A stretch of DNA of 35,720 nt. Origin: Alitiscatomonas aceti (GTDB lineage Bacteria > Bacillota > Clostridia > Lachnospirales > Lachnospiraceae). Each line of letters opens with the position of its first letter. Within the stretch, counting starts at the first letter, position 1. Under the pieces are notes generated by a model. The model had not been told where the DNA came from. It worked only from the letters and a program-made list of their open reading frames with translations, and did no database searches. This document shows positions 8,552 through 16,364 of this stretch, piece by piece. A program made the position numbers and the translations under genes. The stretch spans positions 1 through 35,720 of the forward strand of contig NZ_JAOQJF010000034.1 of assembly GCF_025567195.1 (NCBI RefSeq). Direction: 5' to 3'.

Positions 8552-9785
8552 TGCAGTTCAGAAGCAGGTGCTGGAAGCACTCCTGGATCAGTATGAAAGA
8601 AGTAAGACGTATCAGGGAGAGAATAAGGTGATCCAGAGCTTTCAGATCCCGCCGGAAAAGGTATTCCCGGACTATGCATCCGATTATGCCGATATGGATC
8701 AGATCCGTGATTTTGAAGCCTGGATGCGGGAGCTGGAGCAGGATGGTCTGATCACCATAAGGTACGGGAGTGGAGAGATCAGAAAGCTGACGGCAGATCC
8801 GGAGAGCTGGGATCTGTATTATGAGGTCCTGCAGAGAAGGGATAAGCTTTCATTACAGCAGGACCAGATCATGCTGTATCAGAGGTATCTGGGGATGAGT
8901 CCGCTCCTGGACCGGTTCTGCCGGGAGCAGATCGGACGTTTACAGCAAAATAAAAATCCACTCTATGGAGGGAAGGAAGCAGAGGCCATATTGGAGCTCT
9001 GTAAATTCATTTTACAGAACCAGCAGGACATCCTGGAGAGGGAGCTGTCGATGGCGGTTTTGAAGGACAGTAAGCGATGGGAGAAAAAATACCGTTCAAA
9101 GGTCTGCGGGCTTTTGAGAAAATACGGGGATTATGAGTCTCTGTTCCTGGGACTCACAGATGACCGGGATAAGGAGGATAAGCGCGAGACGGAACGGATC
9201 CTTCTGGCAGAGCATCAGATCTACCCCAATCCGTCCTATGTGTATTTCAAGGGAAATGCGGAATTTTACTTTTCCAACGGATTGTGTGTCCGGACAGACC
9301 CGTCCATGCCCATGGCCTTTTCTTCGGCTGCTCTGAAAGGCCTGAAAGCGCTGTATATCGGGGATGAGGCAGTAATTACCGTGGAAAATCTGACTTCATT
9401 CAACCGGATGCAGATGGAACGGGCGTTTCTGATCTTCTTAAGCGGATACCATAATTTAGCAAAGCAGGCGTTCATAAAGCAGATCGCCGGGGATAACCCG
9501 GGGAAGCAGTGGCATCATTTTGGAGATATCGATCCGGACGGCTTCTATATCGTGGAGAATCTGATCCGGGGAACAGGGATCAGTTTTCATACGGTCTATA
9601 TGGATACGGATACTTTGAAAAAATATGATGAGTATACAAAGCCGCTGGAGGAGCGTGACAGGAGAAAGGCAGAGAACCTGCTGGCGGCCGGGCGGTATAC
9701 GGATGTTATGAGCTATATGCTGGAAAAGGGGAAGAAGCTGGAGCAGGAGATCGTCAGCTGGATGGAATGGAAGGGAGCGTTATGA
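8541..9785 (+). CDS. jetD: Wadjet nuclease subunit JetD (topoisomerase VI/Toprim-like)
   Basis: The 414-residue protein ends the operon. Its C-terminal Toprim-like fold shows the expected metal ligands: a glutamate at about residue 282 in VITVENLTSF and the acidic cluster D329, D331, D333 in GDIDPDGF. The N-terminal half carries helical and winged-helix-like segments that in the family contact the DNA and the SMC arms. JetD is the subunit that cuts the plasmid after loop extrusion stalls. The ATG at 8541 overlaps the jetC stop and has AAGGAAG in front. No inactivating change is visible, so the system appears complete. Confidence 0.92.
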   Translation: MGYNAVQKQVLEALLDQYERSKTYQGENKVIQSFQIPPEKVFPDYASDYADMDQIRDFEAWMRELEQDGLITIRYGSGEIRKLTADPESWDLYYEVLQRRDKLSLQQDQIMLYQRYLGMSPLLDRFCREQIGRLQQNKNPLYGGKEAEAILELCKFILQNQQDILERELSMAVLKDSKRWEKKYRSKVCGLLRKYGDYESLFLGLTDDRDKEDKRETERILLAEHQIYPNPSYVYFKGNAEFYFSNGLCVRTDPSMPMAFSSAALKGLKALYIGDEAVITVENLTSFNRMQMERAFLIFLSGYHNLAKQAFIKQIAGDNPGKQWHHFGDIDPDGFYIVENLIRGTGISFHTVYMDTDTLKKYDEYTKPLEERDRRKAENLLAAGRYTDVMSYMLEKGKKLEQEIVSWMEWKGAL

Positions 9786-9838
9786 CGGGAAAATGTGGAA
9801 AATCCCCTCACTTCTTTATCGCATATCTGTAAAGGCTG

Positions 9839-10170
9839 TGGTATAATGTCTGGAAACAGACATTATACCATCGCGCATCTGGTTTTCGCGTTCACCGCGA
9901 AAATCCAGGCGCTCAAATCTCCCGGAGGGGTACCATGTCCGAAGGACATGGTATAATGTCTGGAAACAGACATTATACCATCGCGCATCTGGTTTCTGCG
10001 TTCACCGCAGAAATCCAGGCGCTTAAATCTCCCGGAGGGGTACCATGTCCGAAGGACATGGTATAATGTCTGGAAACAGACATTATACCACAGCGCATCT
10101 GGTTTCTGCGTTCACCGCGAAAATCCAGGCGCTCAAATCTCCCGGAGGGGTACCATGTCCGAAGGACATG
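9839..10170. repeat. Three tandem 110-bp units, each with three hairpins
   Basis: Copies begin at 9841, 9951 and 10061 and a fourth is cut off after 8 bp at 10171. Each copy has hairpin A (14-15-bp perfect stem starting TGGTATAATGTCTG with a GAAA tetraloop, 9839-9870 in copy 1), hairpin B (GCGC, CTGG and TTTTCGCG pairing with CGCGAAAA, CCAG, GCGC, 9873-9912) and hairpin C (TACCATGTCC, GAA loop, GGACATGGTA, 9931-9953). Arms of C and the next A overlap, so they compete. In hairpin B, copy 1 pairs TTTTCGCG with CGCGAAAA and copy 2 pairs TTTCTGCG with CGCAGAAA: two compensatory changes. Copy 3 combines the 5' arm of copy 2 with the 3' arm of copy 1. It has no credible coding frame. A REP-like element or a structured RNA are both possible. 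Confidence 0.9.
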
Positions 10171-10210
10171 GTATAATGAAAATACTATGCAAATGGAAAA
10201 GGGTGCTGCC

Positions 10211-10348
10211 ATGGACCGATATAGCGGACGGCTTTGGGCTGTTCTGAGAAATGAAAGGAATATTCTAGTTGCTGAAGAGACCACATCTGCCGGCAGATGC
10301 GGTTTCACAAGCGCGGCTTTTTCATGCCCTGCGCCAGCCTGTCCCTGA
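10211..10348 (+). CDS. Questionable 45-codon ORF between the hairpin repeats and the terminator
   Basis: ATG 10211 is preceded by a weak GGGTG and the frame runs to TGA at 10346-10348. The stop lies inside the terminator hairpin and the peptide's second half is cysteine, alanine and proline rich, read off the terminator. The first part (LWAVLRNERNILVAEETTSAG) looks more protein-like and could be a remnant. A 16-bp perfect palindrome, CATCTGCCGGCAGATG, sits in it at 10284-10299. It is probably not a functional gene. Confidence 0.25.
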   Translation: MDRYSGRLWAVLRNERNILVAEETTSAGRCGFTSAAFSCPAPACP

Positions 10349-10373
10349 GACAGAGCGGCGCGGGGCTTTTTTT
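10326..10373 (+). terminator. Strong rho-independent terminator
   Basis: The outer stem GCCCTGCGCC (10326-10335) pairs with GGCGCGGGGC (10357-10366) over 10 bp with one G-T pair. An inner stem CTGTC/GACAG (10339-10343, 10349-10353) lies within it, and seven T residues follow directly (10367-10373). It would end transcription from the Wadjet operon and the hairpin repeats before the next gene cluster. Confidence 0.85.
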
Positions 10374-10431
10374 ACGCGGGCAACGAGTCAAAGTCCGTGC
10401 CTGCATGAGACCCTGGCGGTTGCCGCGATAA

Positions 10432-10464
10432 CCATAAGAAATCCGCGCAGCGCGCTTCTTATGG
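10432..10464 (+). promoter_or_regulatory. Inverted repeat in the leader of the immunity-like cluster
   Basis: CCATAAGAA (10432-10440) and TTCTTATGG (10456-10464) form a 9-bp perfect stem around a GC-rich 15-nt loop (rich in CGCG), 10-15 nt before the AGAAGGAGGG ribosome binding site of the next gene. Without a T run it is not a terminator; it may be a leader stem affecting translation or stability. Confidence 0.5.
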
Positions 10465-10490
10465 CTATCATTCAGAAGGAGGGAGTACAC

Positions 10491-11606
10491 ATGAGCCTTA
10501 AGTATACATGTCCCGTCTGCGGGACGCCTCTGGGCTATAAGGGACTGTGCTGGAAATGCAGGTCTGAACAGGAGAGGGATACGGTCCTTCACTGGAGTCC
10601 GGAGCAAGTGAAGGAAAAACAGGACGGGCTGGTCCGGAATATCCGGCGGCTGGCAGATATGGAGGATCCGGAGCTTACGGACTTCTGGAAGCTTCTGGGA
10701 TACCGGGACGCCATCACGCCCAGGATCCAGCGGGCGGCGCTGGCCGCGGAGGTTTACTATCCCTGTGAGCTTTATTATCACGCCCCGGAGGATGTGCGGG
10801 ACGGCCTGATCCACGCCCTGCTTTCTGCGGAGAATTCCAGCGAAGCGTCTGAGCTGATGTGCTGCCTTGCCATGCAGGGAGATGACCGGGCGCTGGAAAC
10901 GCTTTTGGAGCTGGAGAAACATCCGCGCCCATGGAGAAAGAATCTCTATGTGGACCCGTCCATCTACGCCCAGTGCGGCGGCTGGACCTTTGATAAGGAA
11001 GGGCAGCGGATGCAGCTTAACTTCGATACCTGCTATCCGATGGTGAAGGGAGAGCCAGGAGAAGGATCTCCTATCCGTATGGGCCGGATGCGGGAGGACA
11101 CCTGTCCCCACTGCGGCGGACGGATGGTGGATATTCTGGTGCTGGATGGACGGGATGAAAGGCTGAGATTCCTGGGGCTGGACGGCATCCTTACTGCCGC
11201 CTGCTGTCCCAACTGTGTGGGATTTCTGGATGGGCCTGCATTCAGCCGCTTTACTCTGGACGGCGGTGTGGAGGTGTTTCCCTCCAGGACCTTTGATGGG
11301 ACAGGGAAGATGGACTGCTATGTCCGGCCGGAAGAATATAAGGCATTAACGGAAAACCGTTTTATACTGGGGAAATCGTCCGTTCCCCTGTTTTATGGCG
11401 CGGCCTGCGAGGATGTGAACACCATCGGCGGTTTTGCCAACTGGGTGCAGGACTGGGAATATACGGCCTGTCCCCACTGCGGAAAGCCCATGAAATATCT
11501 GGCCCAGATCCAGTGGGATACCCTGATGGACGGTACGGAAGGAACGCTTTATGTGGAGTTCTGCCCGGACTGCCATGTTGTATCCATGCAGCATCAGCAG
11601 ACCTGA
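10491..11606 (+). CDS. Zinc-ribbon protein with DUF1963-like C-terminus, immunity-bank type
   Basis: The 371-residue protein has three cysteine pair sets typical of zinc sites: CPVC and CWKC at the N-terminus (about residues 6-27), CPHC and CCPNC in the middle (about 205-245), and CPHC and CPDC near the C-terminus (about 329-363). The C-terminal part, GGFANWVQDWEYTACPHCGK followed by a LAQIQWD strand, resembles the end of the DUF1963/YwqG family. No signal peptide or membrane segment. ATG 10491 follows AGAAGGAGGG. It opens the cluster behind a terminator, so a promoter must lie between 10374 and 10490, though none is clear. Function is unknown; the context of immunity-like neighbours is inference. 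Confidence 0.8.
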   Translation: MSLKYTCPVCGTPLGYKGLCWKCRSEQERDTVLHWSPEQVKEKQDGLVRNIRRLADMEDPELTDFWKLLGYRDAITPRIQRAALAAEVYYPCELYYHAPEDVRDGLIHALLSAENSSEASELMCCLAMQGDDRALETLLELEKHPRPWRKNLYVDPSIYAQCGGWTFDKEGQRMQLNFDTCYPMVKGEPGEGSPIRMGRMREDTCPHCGGRMVDILVLDGRDERLRFLGLDGILTAACCPNCVGFLDGPAFSRFTLDGGVEVFPSRTFDGTGKMDCYVRPEEYKALTENRFILGKSSVPLFYGAACEDVNTIGGFANWVQDWEYTACPHCGKPMKYLAQIQWDTLMDGTEGTLYVEFCPDCHVVSMQHQQT

Positions 11607-11715
11607 GAGGAGACATGGAGATAAGTTTACCCAAAAGTCCAGATACTGGACGAAGAGCTGGCATGAGAATGGTGACCGGATTTACAGGTCTGCGGGCCCG
11701 GGAGGTGGAACTGCA

Positions 11716-12303
11716 ATGTCCATAACTGCCTATAAAGTGGAAGCCAACGGGCATGACCGGACCGGTAGGGATTTTGGTTATGTGAATATCATGCACCGCT
11801 ACGGCAGCAGGCAGCCCTGTCTCCGGCCGGATCCGTGCGAAAAGATGGAGGTCATGTGGGCGGATGAGAGCGTTTACGGACCTCCTGCCCCCGGCAGCAA
11901 GGTGGGAGACTTTATCATGACATGGTTAATGGGCTCCTGGAACTGCGGGGTGTTTACCCACCGGGAGATCGCCCGGCGGCTGTCTGATACCTTCACTGGA
12001 CTGAAGATCAAAGAACTGGAGTGGTTCGAGAACCCCAGGGAAAAGACACTGAAAAACGGAAAGCCCCGTGTGCGCCGGGCCAGGTGGCTGCCGGAGCGGG
12101 AGGTGGATCTGGTGTACCTTTACGCTGACCACACGATTGACGCAAGAGATCCGACTCCTGCTGAAACCGACTTCTTCACCGTCACAAGGATGGATCCCTG
12201 GGGCGTGAGCACCTGGTTCATGTGTACCTTGGAGACCGCCGGGAAGCTGGCCGCCATGGATTTTGAGAATCTGGACATCCAGGAAACTACCATTGTGGGA
12301 TAG
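11716..12303 (+). CDS. Hypothetical cytoplasmic protein of the immunity-like cluster
   Basis: The 195-residue product is not recognised. It is soluble, mixed alpha/beta in character, with many aromatic residues (MTWLMGSWNCGVF around residue 70) and a C-terminal strand-like end. ATG 11716 is chosen over an upstream in-frame ATG at 11551 because GGAGGTGG at 11701-11708 precedes it and the upstream part overlaps the previous gene. The 110 nt before it contains a 36-codon frame starting at 11615 behind GAGGAG, which may be a remnant of a lost gene. Confidence 0.7.
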   Translation: MSITAYKVEANGHDRTGRDFGYVNIMHRYGSRQPCLRPDPCEKMEVMWADESVYGPPAPGSKVGDFIMTWLMGSWNCGVFTHREIARRLSDTFTGLKIKELEWFENPREKTLKNGKPRVRRARWLPEREVDLVYLYADHTIDARDPTPAETDFFTVTRMDPWGVSTWFMCTLETAGKLAAMDFENLDIQETTIVG

Positions 12304-12315
12304 GAGTGATACAGC

Positions 12316-12729
12316 ATGATCGGGACAGATGAAAACCGGGCAGTGCTCCATGTGGAGGTCATCTTCTGGAGCGGTAAACGAAAGGTGCCCCCCAGCCTGG
12401 TCAGCGGAAAATATTGTCCTCATTTTGTTGTCACAGGAACTGCGGAATATCTGGGTGTATGCTTTCTGGACGGAGCTGTGTGTGCATTTGATGGACCGGC
12501 TTTGGGGAATGCCCAGCCTCTCTATCCGGATACTGTGGATTACAGCTCGTTAGAAAACAATGCGGAGTTCTTAATTTATGAGGGAACAAATGTGGTTGGA
12601 AAAGGCCGGGTGCTGGGCCGGACGACACCATATAAGGTGAGACAACAACGAAAGCAGGTGTCTTATGTACCAAATTGCATATCTTGGCCGCTGGGAGACC
12701 CTTCCGGAAACGGCTGCCGCTATTTATGA
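12316..12729 (+). CDS. Small beta-rich protein, EF-Tu C-terminal-like
   Basis: The 137-residue product begins 12 nt after the preceding stop. Its first 100 residues (PHFVVTGTAEYLGVCFLDG, then EFLIYEGTNVVGKGRVLG) resemble a family with an EF-Tu domain-3-like beta barrel that is frequent beside DUF1963 and SUKH proteins in Bacillota. The last 30 residues run 65 bp into the ankyrin gene and lack family character; a shorter ancestral protein ending near RVLGRTTP seems likely, so the original stop may have been lost. Function is unknown. Confidence 0.6.
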   Translation: MIGTDENRAVLHVEVIFWSGKRKVPPSLVSGKYCPHFVVTGTAEYLGVCFLDGAVCAFDGPALGNAQPLYPDTVDYSSLENNAEFLIYEGTNVVGKGRVLGRTTPYKVRQQRKQVSYVPNCISWPLGDPSGNGCRYL

Positions 12730-13042
12730 ACACGATATTTCCAGGCTGGAGGCAATGCTTCAAGGCGGGCTGGATCTGAATGTTCCTATCCAGCTCAGTG
12801 AGTATATCAAACTGATGCCGCTGGAGATCGCAGTTTTTCAAAACGATGTGCCCATGATCCACTTCTTACTGGAGCATGGAGCCGATCCTGACCTGGCGGT
12901 AGAACAGCCCCTGCTGCTCACTGCTGCCTGCTGCTGTGGAGCCCCAGGGATAAGAAACGGTGGTATCTGGACATGGAGCATGAGGAGTTCCATCCCCTGG
13001 CCAAATGGGAGGATTTTATTGCAGATCCTGGCCGGTATCTGA
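12665..13042 (+). pseudogene. Ankyrin-repeat protein, truncated by a deletion or frameshift
   Basis: Residues 1-90 are a good ankyrin-type protein (LEIAVFQNDVPMIHFLLEHG followed by ADPDLA), with a ribosome binding site AGGTG at proper spacing. From about 12940 the frame changes to an arginine and tryptophan-rich shadow and stops at 13040-13042. The +1 frame from about 12945 reads a sensible C-terminus (KRWYLDMEHEEFHPLAKWED) and stops at 13072-13074. Either a frameshift in a two-domain protein or a deletion joining two genes explains this. In immunity banks ankyrin proteins are common. Confidence 0.65.
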
Positions 13043-13091
13043 ATGGGATGATCGAGGGAGAGTTTGAGGAATAAGGAGCAGGGCCACGACA

Positions 13092-13331
13092 ACAATAGAC
13101 TTTCTGACCCAGGCATATAAAAGCCTGGGTCAGCCGATCGGCCATATCGGTTGCTGCTGTCCGGCAGAGGTCTGGATCTCGGAGCATGGGAAGCTGTATG
13201 CGAAATAGGAGTATCAGGACGAGATCGAATGCTTTTCCTATGTGTTTGCCTGGAGCGGGCGGGAACTGCGGCAGTGTAAATTTGATTCCGCCGCCATGAT
13301 AACCGTGGAGGCACTGGACGGAAAGCTATGA
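13092..13331 (+). pseudogene. SUKH-3-like immunity protein remnant with an in-frame stop
   Basis: A frame reading SLGQPIGHIGCCCPAEVWIS, then EHGKLYAK, meets TAG at 13206-13208 and continues as EYQDEIECFSYVFAW to TGA at 13329-13331. The arrangement of a glycine-rich middle, an I/W-x-S-E-x-G-K-x-Y strand and a final helix is what SUKH-3 domains show. There is no start codon with a ribosome binding site and the N-terminal half is missing. It is a dead copy of an immunity-type gene; the family call is by eye. Confidence 0.6.
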
Positions 13332-13354
13332 GAGTGCAGCAAGGAGGAACTGCC

Positions 13355-14203
13355 ATGAGTATAAAAGAAAAACTGGAGCTGCTGGCTAAAAACAGCATCA
13401 GACTGAAAATAGAAGGAAAAGAAACATACAAACTGGGGGCCACCCGTTTTGGCGGGCAGCCCGATGTGCCGGCTGATTTCGTGTGGCCTGCTTATGAGGG
13501 CGAGAGCTATGACAATGTGGTGAAGGACCGTCCCCTTACTTTCCTGGCCCAGTTCAACTGTGCGGAGCTGGCCCGGTTTGACACGGAGCATCTTCTGCCC
13601 GACCATGGCCTGCTCTCCTTCTTCTATGAAACAGATACCCAGTGCTGGGGCTATGACCCTAAAGATAAGGGCTGCGCCCGCGTCTATTGGTTTGAGGACA
13701 TTTCGGCCCTGGCCGCCGCGGACTTTCCTGCGGATATGGAGGATGATTTCAAGTTTCCTATGGTCAGGATCAAAATGGATTCAAAATACTCCTATCCTTC
13801 CTGGCAGGACTTCAGTGAAGTGTTCCCAGACGAGGAGGACTATGATTCCTTTGATTCCGCGTGGGCTGAACGGATGGAAGAGGATCCGGAAGGGCTGGAA
13901 AACCGTTCCCAGCTGCTGGGCTGGCCCTTTATCATTCAGAACAGTATGTTTGCCGAATGTGATCTGGTGACCCAAGGCTATCATCTGGGAAACGGCTGGG
14001 GTAAGATCCCAAAGGAGATCCGCCAGCGGGCGGAAGGATCTGCCCGTGACCGCTGGCTGCTGCTGTTCCAGCTGGATACAGTGGAGTGCGGCGGCTTCGA
14101 GCTGATGTTCGGGGACTGCGGGCATATCTATTTCTACATCACCAAAGAGGACCTGGCTGCCTGCCGTTTTGACCGGATCTGGCTGATCCTCCAGTGCTAC
14201 TAA
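13355..14203 (+). CDS. DUF1963 (YwqG-family) protein, probable immunity-type
   Basis: The 282-residue protein matches YwqG/DUF1963: the N-terminal KLGATRFGGQPDVPADFVWP, the following PLTFLAQFNCAEL strand, the GLLSFFYE motif and the C-terminal LLLFQLDT near a FGDCGHIYFYI strand. YwqG-family proteins are beta-rich cytoplasmic proteins often found in polymorphic-toxin immunity loci; the target is not known. ATG 13355 is selected because AAGGAGG precedes it at about 8 nt; the longer frame from 13328 begins in the upstream remnant. It appears complete. Confidence 0.88.
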   Translation: MSIKEKLELLAKNSIRLKIEGKETYKLGATRFGGQPDVPADFVWPAYEGESYDNVVKDRPLTFLAQFNCAELARFDTEHLLPDHGLLSFFYETDTQCWGYDPKDKGCARVYWFEDISALAAADFPADMEDDFKFPMVRIKMDSKYSYPSWQDFSEVFPDEEDYDSFDSAWAERMEEDPEGLENRSQLLGWPFIIQNSMFAECDLVTQGYHLGNGWGKIPKEIRQRAEGSARDRWLLLFQLDTVECGGFELMFGDCGHIYFYITKEDLAACRFDRIWLILQCY

Positions 14204-14207
14204 AAGC

Positions 14208-14471
14208 ATGAAACGGGACTTTACTAGTTGGTGCGGTCAGATATTGCAGGATCCCCAGAACATTTCTCTGCTGAAATTTGGAATGTCACAGGATGAGGAC
14301 GGTTTCACGGTATGCACTCCGCTGGACGCTGCCCCGCCTGACGGCCATCTTGGCCGTGACAAAGACCATTTTTACCAGAATGATGAGAGGATGGAAGAAC
14401 CACTGTACGAGACGACACAAGAACTGGAAAGGAAGGAAAATAGCGATGGACTATTTGAAGATACTGCGTGA
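14208..14471 (+). pseudogene. Short ORF, probable remnant
   Basis: An 87-codon frame starts 4 nt after the DUF1963 gene and overlaps the next gene by 26 bp. The first 45 residues look like protein (SWCGQILQDPQNISLLKFGM) but the second half is low in structure. No good ribosome binding site. I do not recognise a family. It is probably the N-terminal piece of a gene cut by a deletion. Confidence 0.35.
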
Positions 14472-14991
14472 AAATCCTGATCTGGCAGATGAATTTGATT
14501 CTCTTTTTGACTTTTTCCTGCTGGATGAGCTATCCCCGCGGGATGACGCAGAAGGCCGATGTAGCTTTTCCCTGCCCGGCATGGCGTTTGCAAGAGATGG
14601 CTCCGGCGGAGAATACCACCTGTTGGAGGATGGCTCCATCGGCTATTACAGCAGCGAAGGAGAGGCGGGCCGTTTGGCCGAGAGCATGGACGATCTCTTT
14701 TCCCTGCTTGTGAACTGTATCTGCTGGCACGACTGCTGTGACGCAAAGCAGTATGTGGATCGCAAAACCTTGGAGGAGTATGGGCAGAGATGTCGTAACG
14801 GCAACTTGGAAGATATGGACGTGGACCGCTGGCGGCGGGTATCCGCTGCGCTCGGTATCCCAACAAGCGGGGAACTGGCTCCCGTTCTGGAGCGGTTCCG
14901 TAAAGCAGCACAGCGCCAGCCCCTGTATCAGTGCATGTTCCATGAGGACGACGGAAGCCTGACCGAATCATACGGTTTGATGTTTGAATGA
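14446..14991 (+). CDS. SUKH/SMI1-like protein, probable immunity-type
   Basis: The 181-residue protein has the SUKH-superfamily pattern in its middle: GGEYHLLEDGSIGYYSSEGE followed by GRLAESMDDLFSLLVN at about residues 45-85. SUKH proteins neutralise diverse nuclease and other toxins in polymorphic toxin systems. ATG 14446 is chosen over the ATG at 14278 because the upstream extension is arginine-rich shadow of the previous frame; AAGGAAGG lies about 10 nt before it. The stop overlaps the ATG-containing leader of the next gene closely. Which toxin it would target is unknown. Confidence 0.7.
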   Translation: MDYLKILRENPDLADEFDSLFDFFLLDELSPRDDAEGRCSFSLPGMAFARDGSGGEYHLLEDGSIGYYSSEGEAGRLAESMDDLFSLLVNCICWHDCCDAKQYVDRKTLEEYGQRCRNGNLEDMDVDRWRRVSAALGIPTSGELAPVLERFRKAAQRQPLYQCMFHEDDGSLTESYGLMFE

Positions 14992-15007
14992 GAAAGGAGT
15001 GCTCCCT

Positions 15008-15334
15008 ATGAAAGCATTTGACCCCAATTATAAACTGCTGGACGAGATGTACCAGGACGAATACTATCCCGATTTCCTGGTGGATAAGGTAAAGGAAGAG
15101 CTCCAGAAGGTCATCCGTCTCCTGGAGAGCGGCGAAACTGACGTTGGAGCGGTGCAGAAAACATTGGATGAGGCGGTCTGCGGCATCAATGATCTCCAGG
15201 AGGAGTTTGACGAGAACGACAGTGAGATCGAAACGGTGGCACGGGATTGTATCGGAGTTACCGTGGCCTATATTCTGGAGTGGTTTGGCATCCCCATTGA
15301 TATCGAGGAAGCCATCCGGGAACGGGACTGGTAA
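15008..15334 (+). CDS. DUF5713 family protein
   Basis: The 108-residue acidic helical protein (AFDPNYKLLDEMYQDEYYPD opening, VDKVKEELQKVIRLLESG next) matches DUF5713, a small family that I associate with immunity-type neighbourhoods. It begins 17 nt after the previous stop behind AAAGGAG. No membrane segment or signal peptide. Function is unknown. Confidence 0.75.
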   Translation: MKAFDPNYKLLDEMYQDEYYPDFLVDKVKEELQKVIRLLESGETDVGAVQKTLDEAVCGINDLQEEFDENDSEIETVARDCIGVTVAYILEWFGIPIDIEEAIRERDW

Positions 15335-15422
15335 AACCAGAATGGACGGTGTATAAACTGCCGCTGGGATGGCTCAAAGAGTGAATATATCAAAAAAACT
15401 GAATCAACAGGAGGAAACGGAT

Positions 15423-16154
15423 ATGCCTGCAACTGAATGGTTGAACAAATACGAATCCGTCAAGGATAAACTGGCCTGCAAAGCTGACCTGGAAACATAT
15501 TTTACAGAAAAAATGATCGGGAACATGGCGGTAGATGTGCTGGACATCGGCCCCGTCCATTTCCCCACTGGGACGATCTTCGCCTGCGATCCGATGGTGG
15601 AACTGGAGGATGCCCTGCCGTTCCTCCAGAGCATCCCTGCCGGAACTTACCCGGTAAAGATCTGCGTGGTACCCAGTGAGCAATACGGCGACCGCTATGC
15701 CTGCGTCAAGGTGGAGGTCAGCCAGGAGAAGCCTGTCCGCTATGAACTGGGCATGACAGGCAATGAGGAGCTGGACGCGGCGCTGGGAGATGACGACTAC
15801 TTCGGTTTCGGCGTGGACGCCGGGATGGGGTGCATTGCGGACATCCAGACCCAGGCGGCATTTAAGGCGTACTGGGCCAGGCGGCTGGAGGAGGACCCGG
15901 ACATCGACCCCTACAACGACCTGTTCTGCGATCTTCTGGAAGAAAACGCCAAAGCCCATCCCGAGTATCAGGGCAGCTGCGGCGACTGGCTTAACTGGCC
16001 GGTGCCGGACACGGACTGCAGCCTGCCCATCTTCGCCTCCGGCTGGGGGGATGGGTACTATCCCGTTTACTTCGGCTACGACGCCAAGGGTGAAGTCTGC
16101 GCCGTATATGTGCGGTTCATCGACATTGAAGCCAGTTATAGAGAGCAGGAGTAA
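15423..16154 (+). CDS. DUF4241 family protein
   Basis: The 243-residue protein matches DUF4241: N-terminal MAVDVLDIGPVHFPTGTIFA, then a GTYPVKICVV strand, GFGVDAGMGCIADI in the middle and a C-terminal FASGWGDGYYPVYFGYD. DUF4241 proteins occur beside secreted toxins and DUF1963/SUKH proteins, and are regarded as immunity-like. ATG 15423 follows CAGGAGGAAACG; the longer frame from 15369 adds unlikely sequence. The gene looks intact. Confidence 0.85.
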   Translation: MPATEWLNKYESVKDKLACKADLETYFTEKMIGNMAVDVLDIGPVHFPTGTIFACDPMVELEDALPFLQSIPAGTYPVKICVVPSEQYGDRYACVKVEVSQEKPVRYELGMTGNEELDAALGDDDYFGFGVDAGMGCIADIQTQAAFKAYWARRLEEDPDIDPYNDLFCDLLEENAKAHPEYQGSCGDWLNWPVPDTDCSLPIFASGWGDGYYPVYFGYDAKGEVCAVYVRFIDIEASYREQE

Positions 16155-16159
16155 AAATG

Positions 16160-16364
16160 TGACAGAACAAAGCAGCCAGTCAATACCGCAAGCCCCGTGC
16201 CCGGCTGATGAAGCTGGCCGCCAACCAGCCAGGCAGGGATGCCCAGACCCAGGCGCTGGAGGCAGAACCTGCGGGGCTTTGCGCGGATGGAGGTGCGGGA
16301 CGAGCTGCGCCGGGTGACACAGAATGAAATGCTTTGCGATTGGAGTACAGTATGGGAAAAATGA
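16160..16364 (+). pseudogene. Gene remnant with a frameshift
   Basis: One frame reads basic helical protein (KPRARLMKLAANQPGRDAQT) up to about 16260; the next frame then continues as NLRGFARMEVRDELRRVTQN and ends at TGA 16362-16364. Together they look like the C-terminal half of a helical protein interrupted by a one-base change. No start is visible. The remnant overlaps the start of the following gene. Family not recognised. Confidence 0.5.

Noticed and set aside
9973..10308. 111-codon minus-strand frame over the hairpin repeats
   Set aside because: It contains duplicated peptides from the 110-bp units and has no ribosome binding site.
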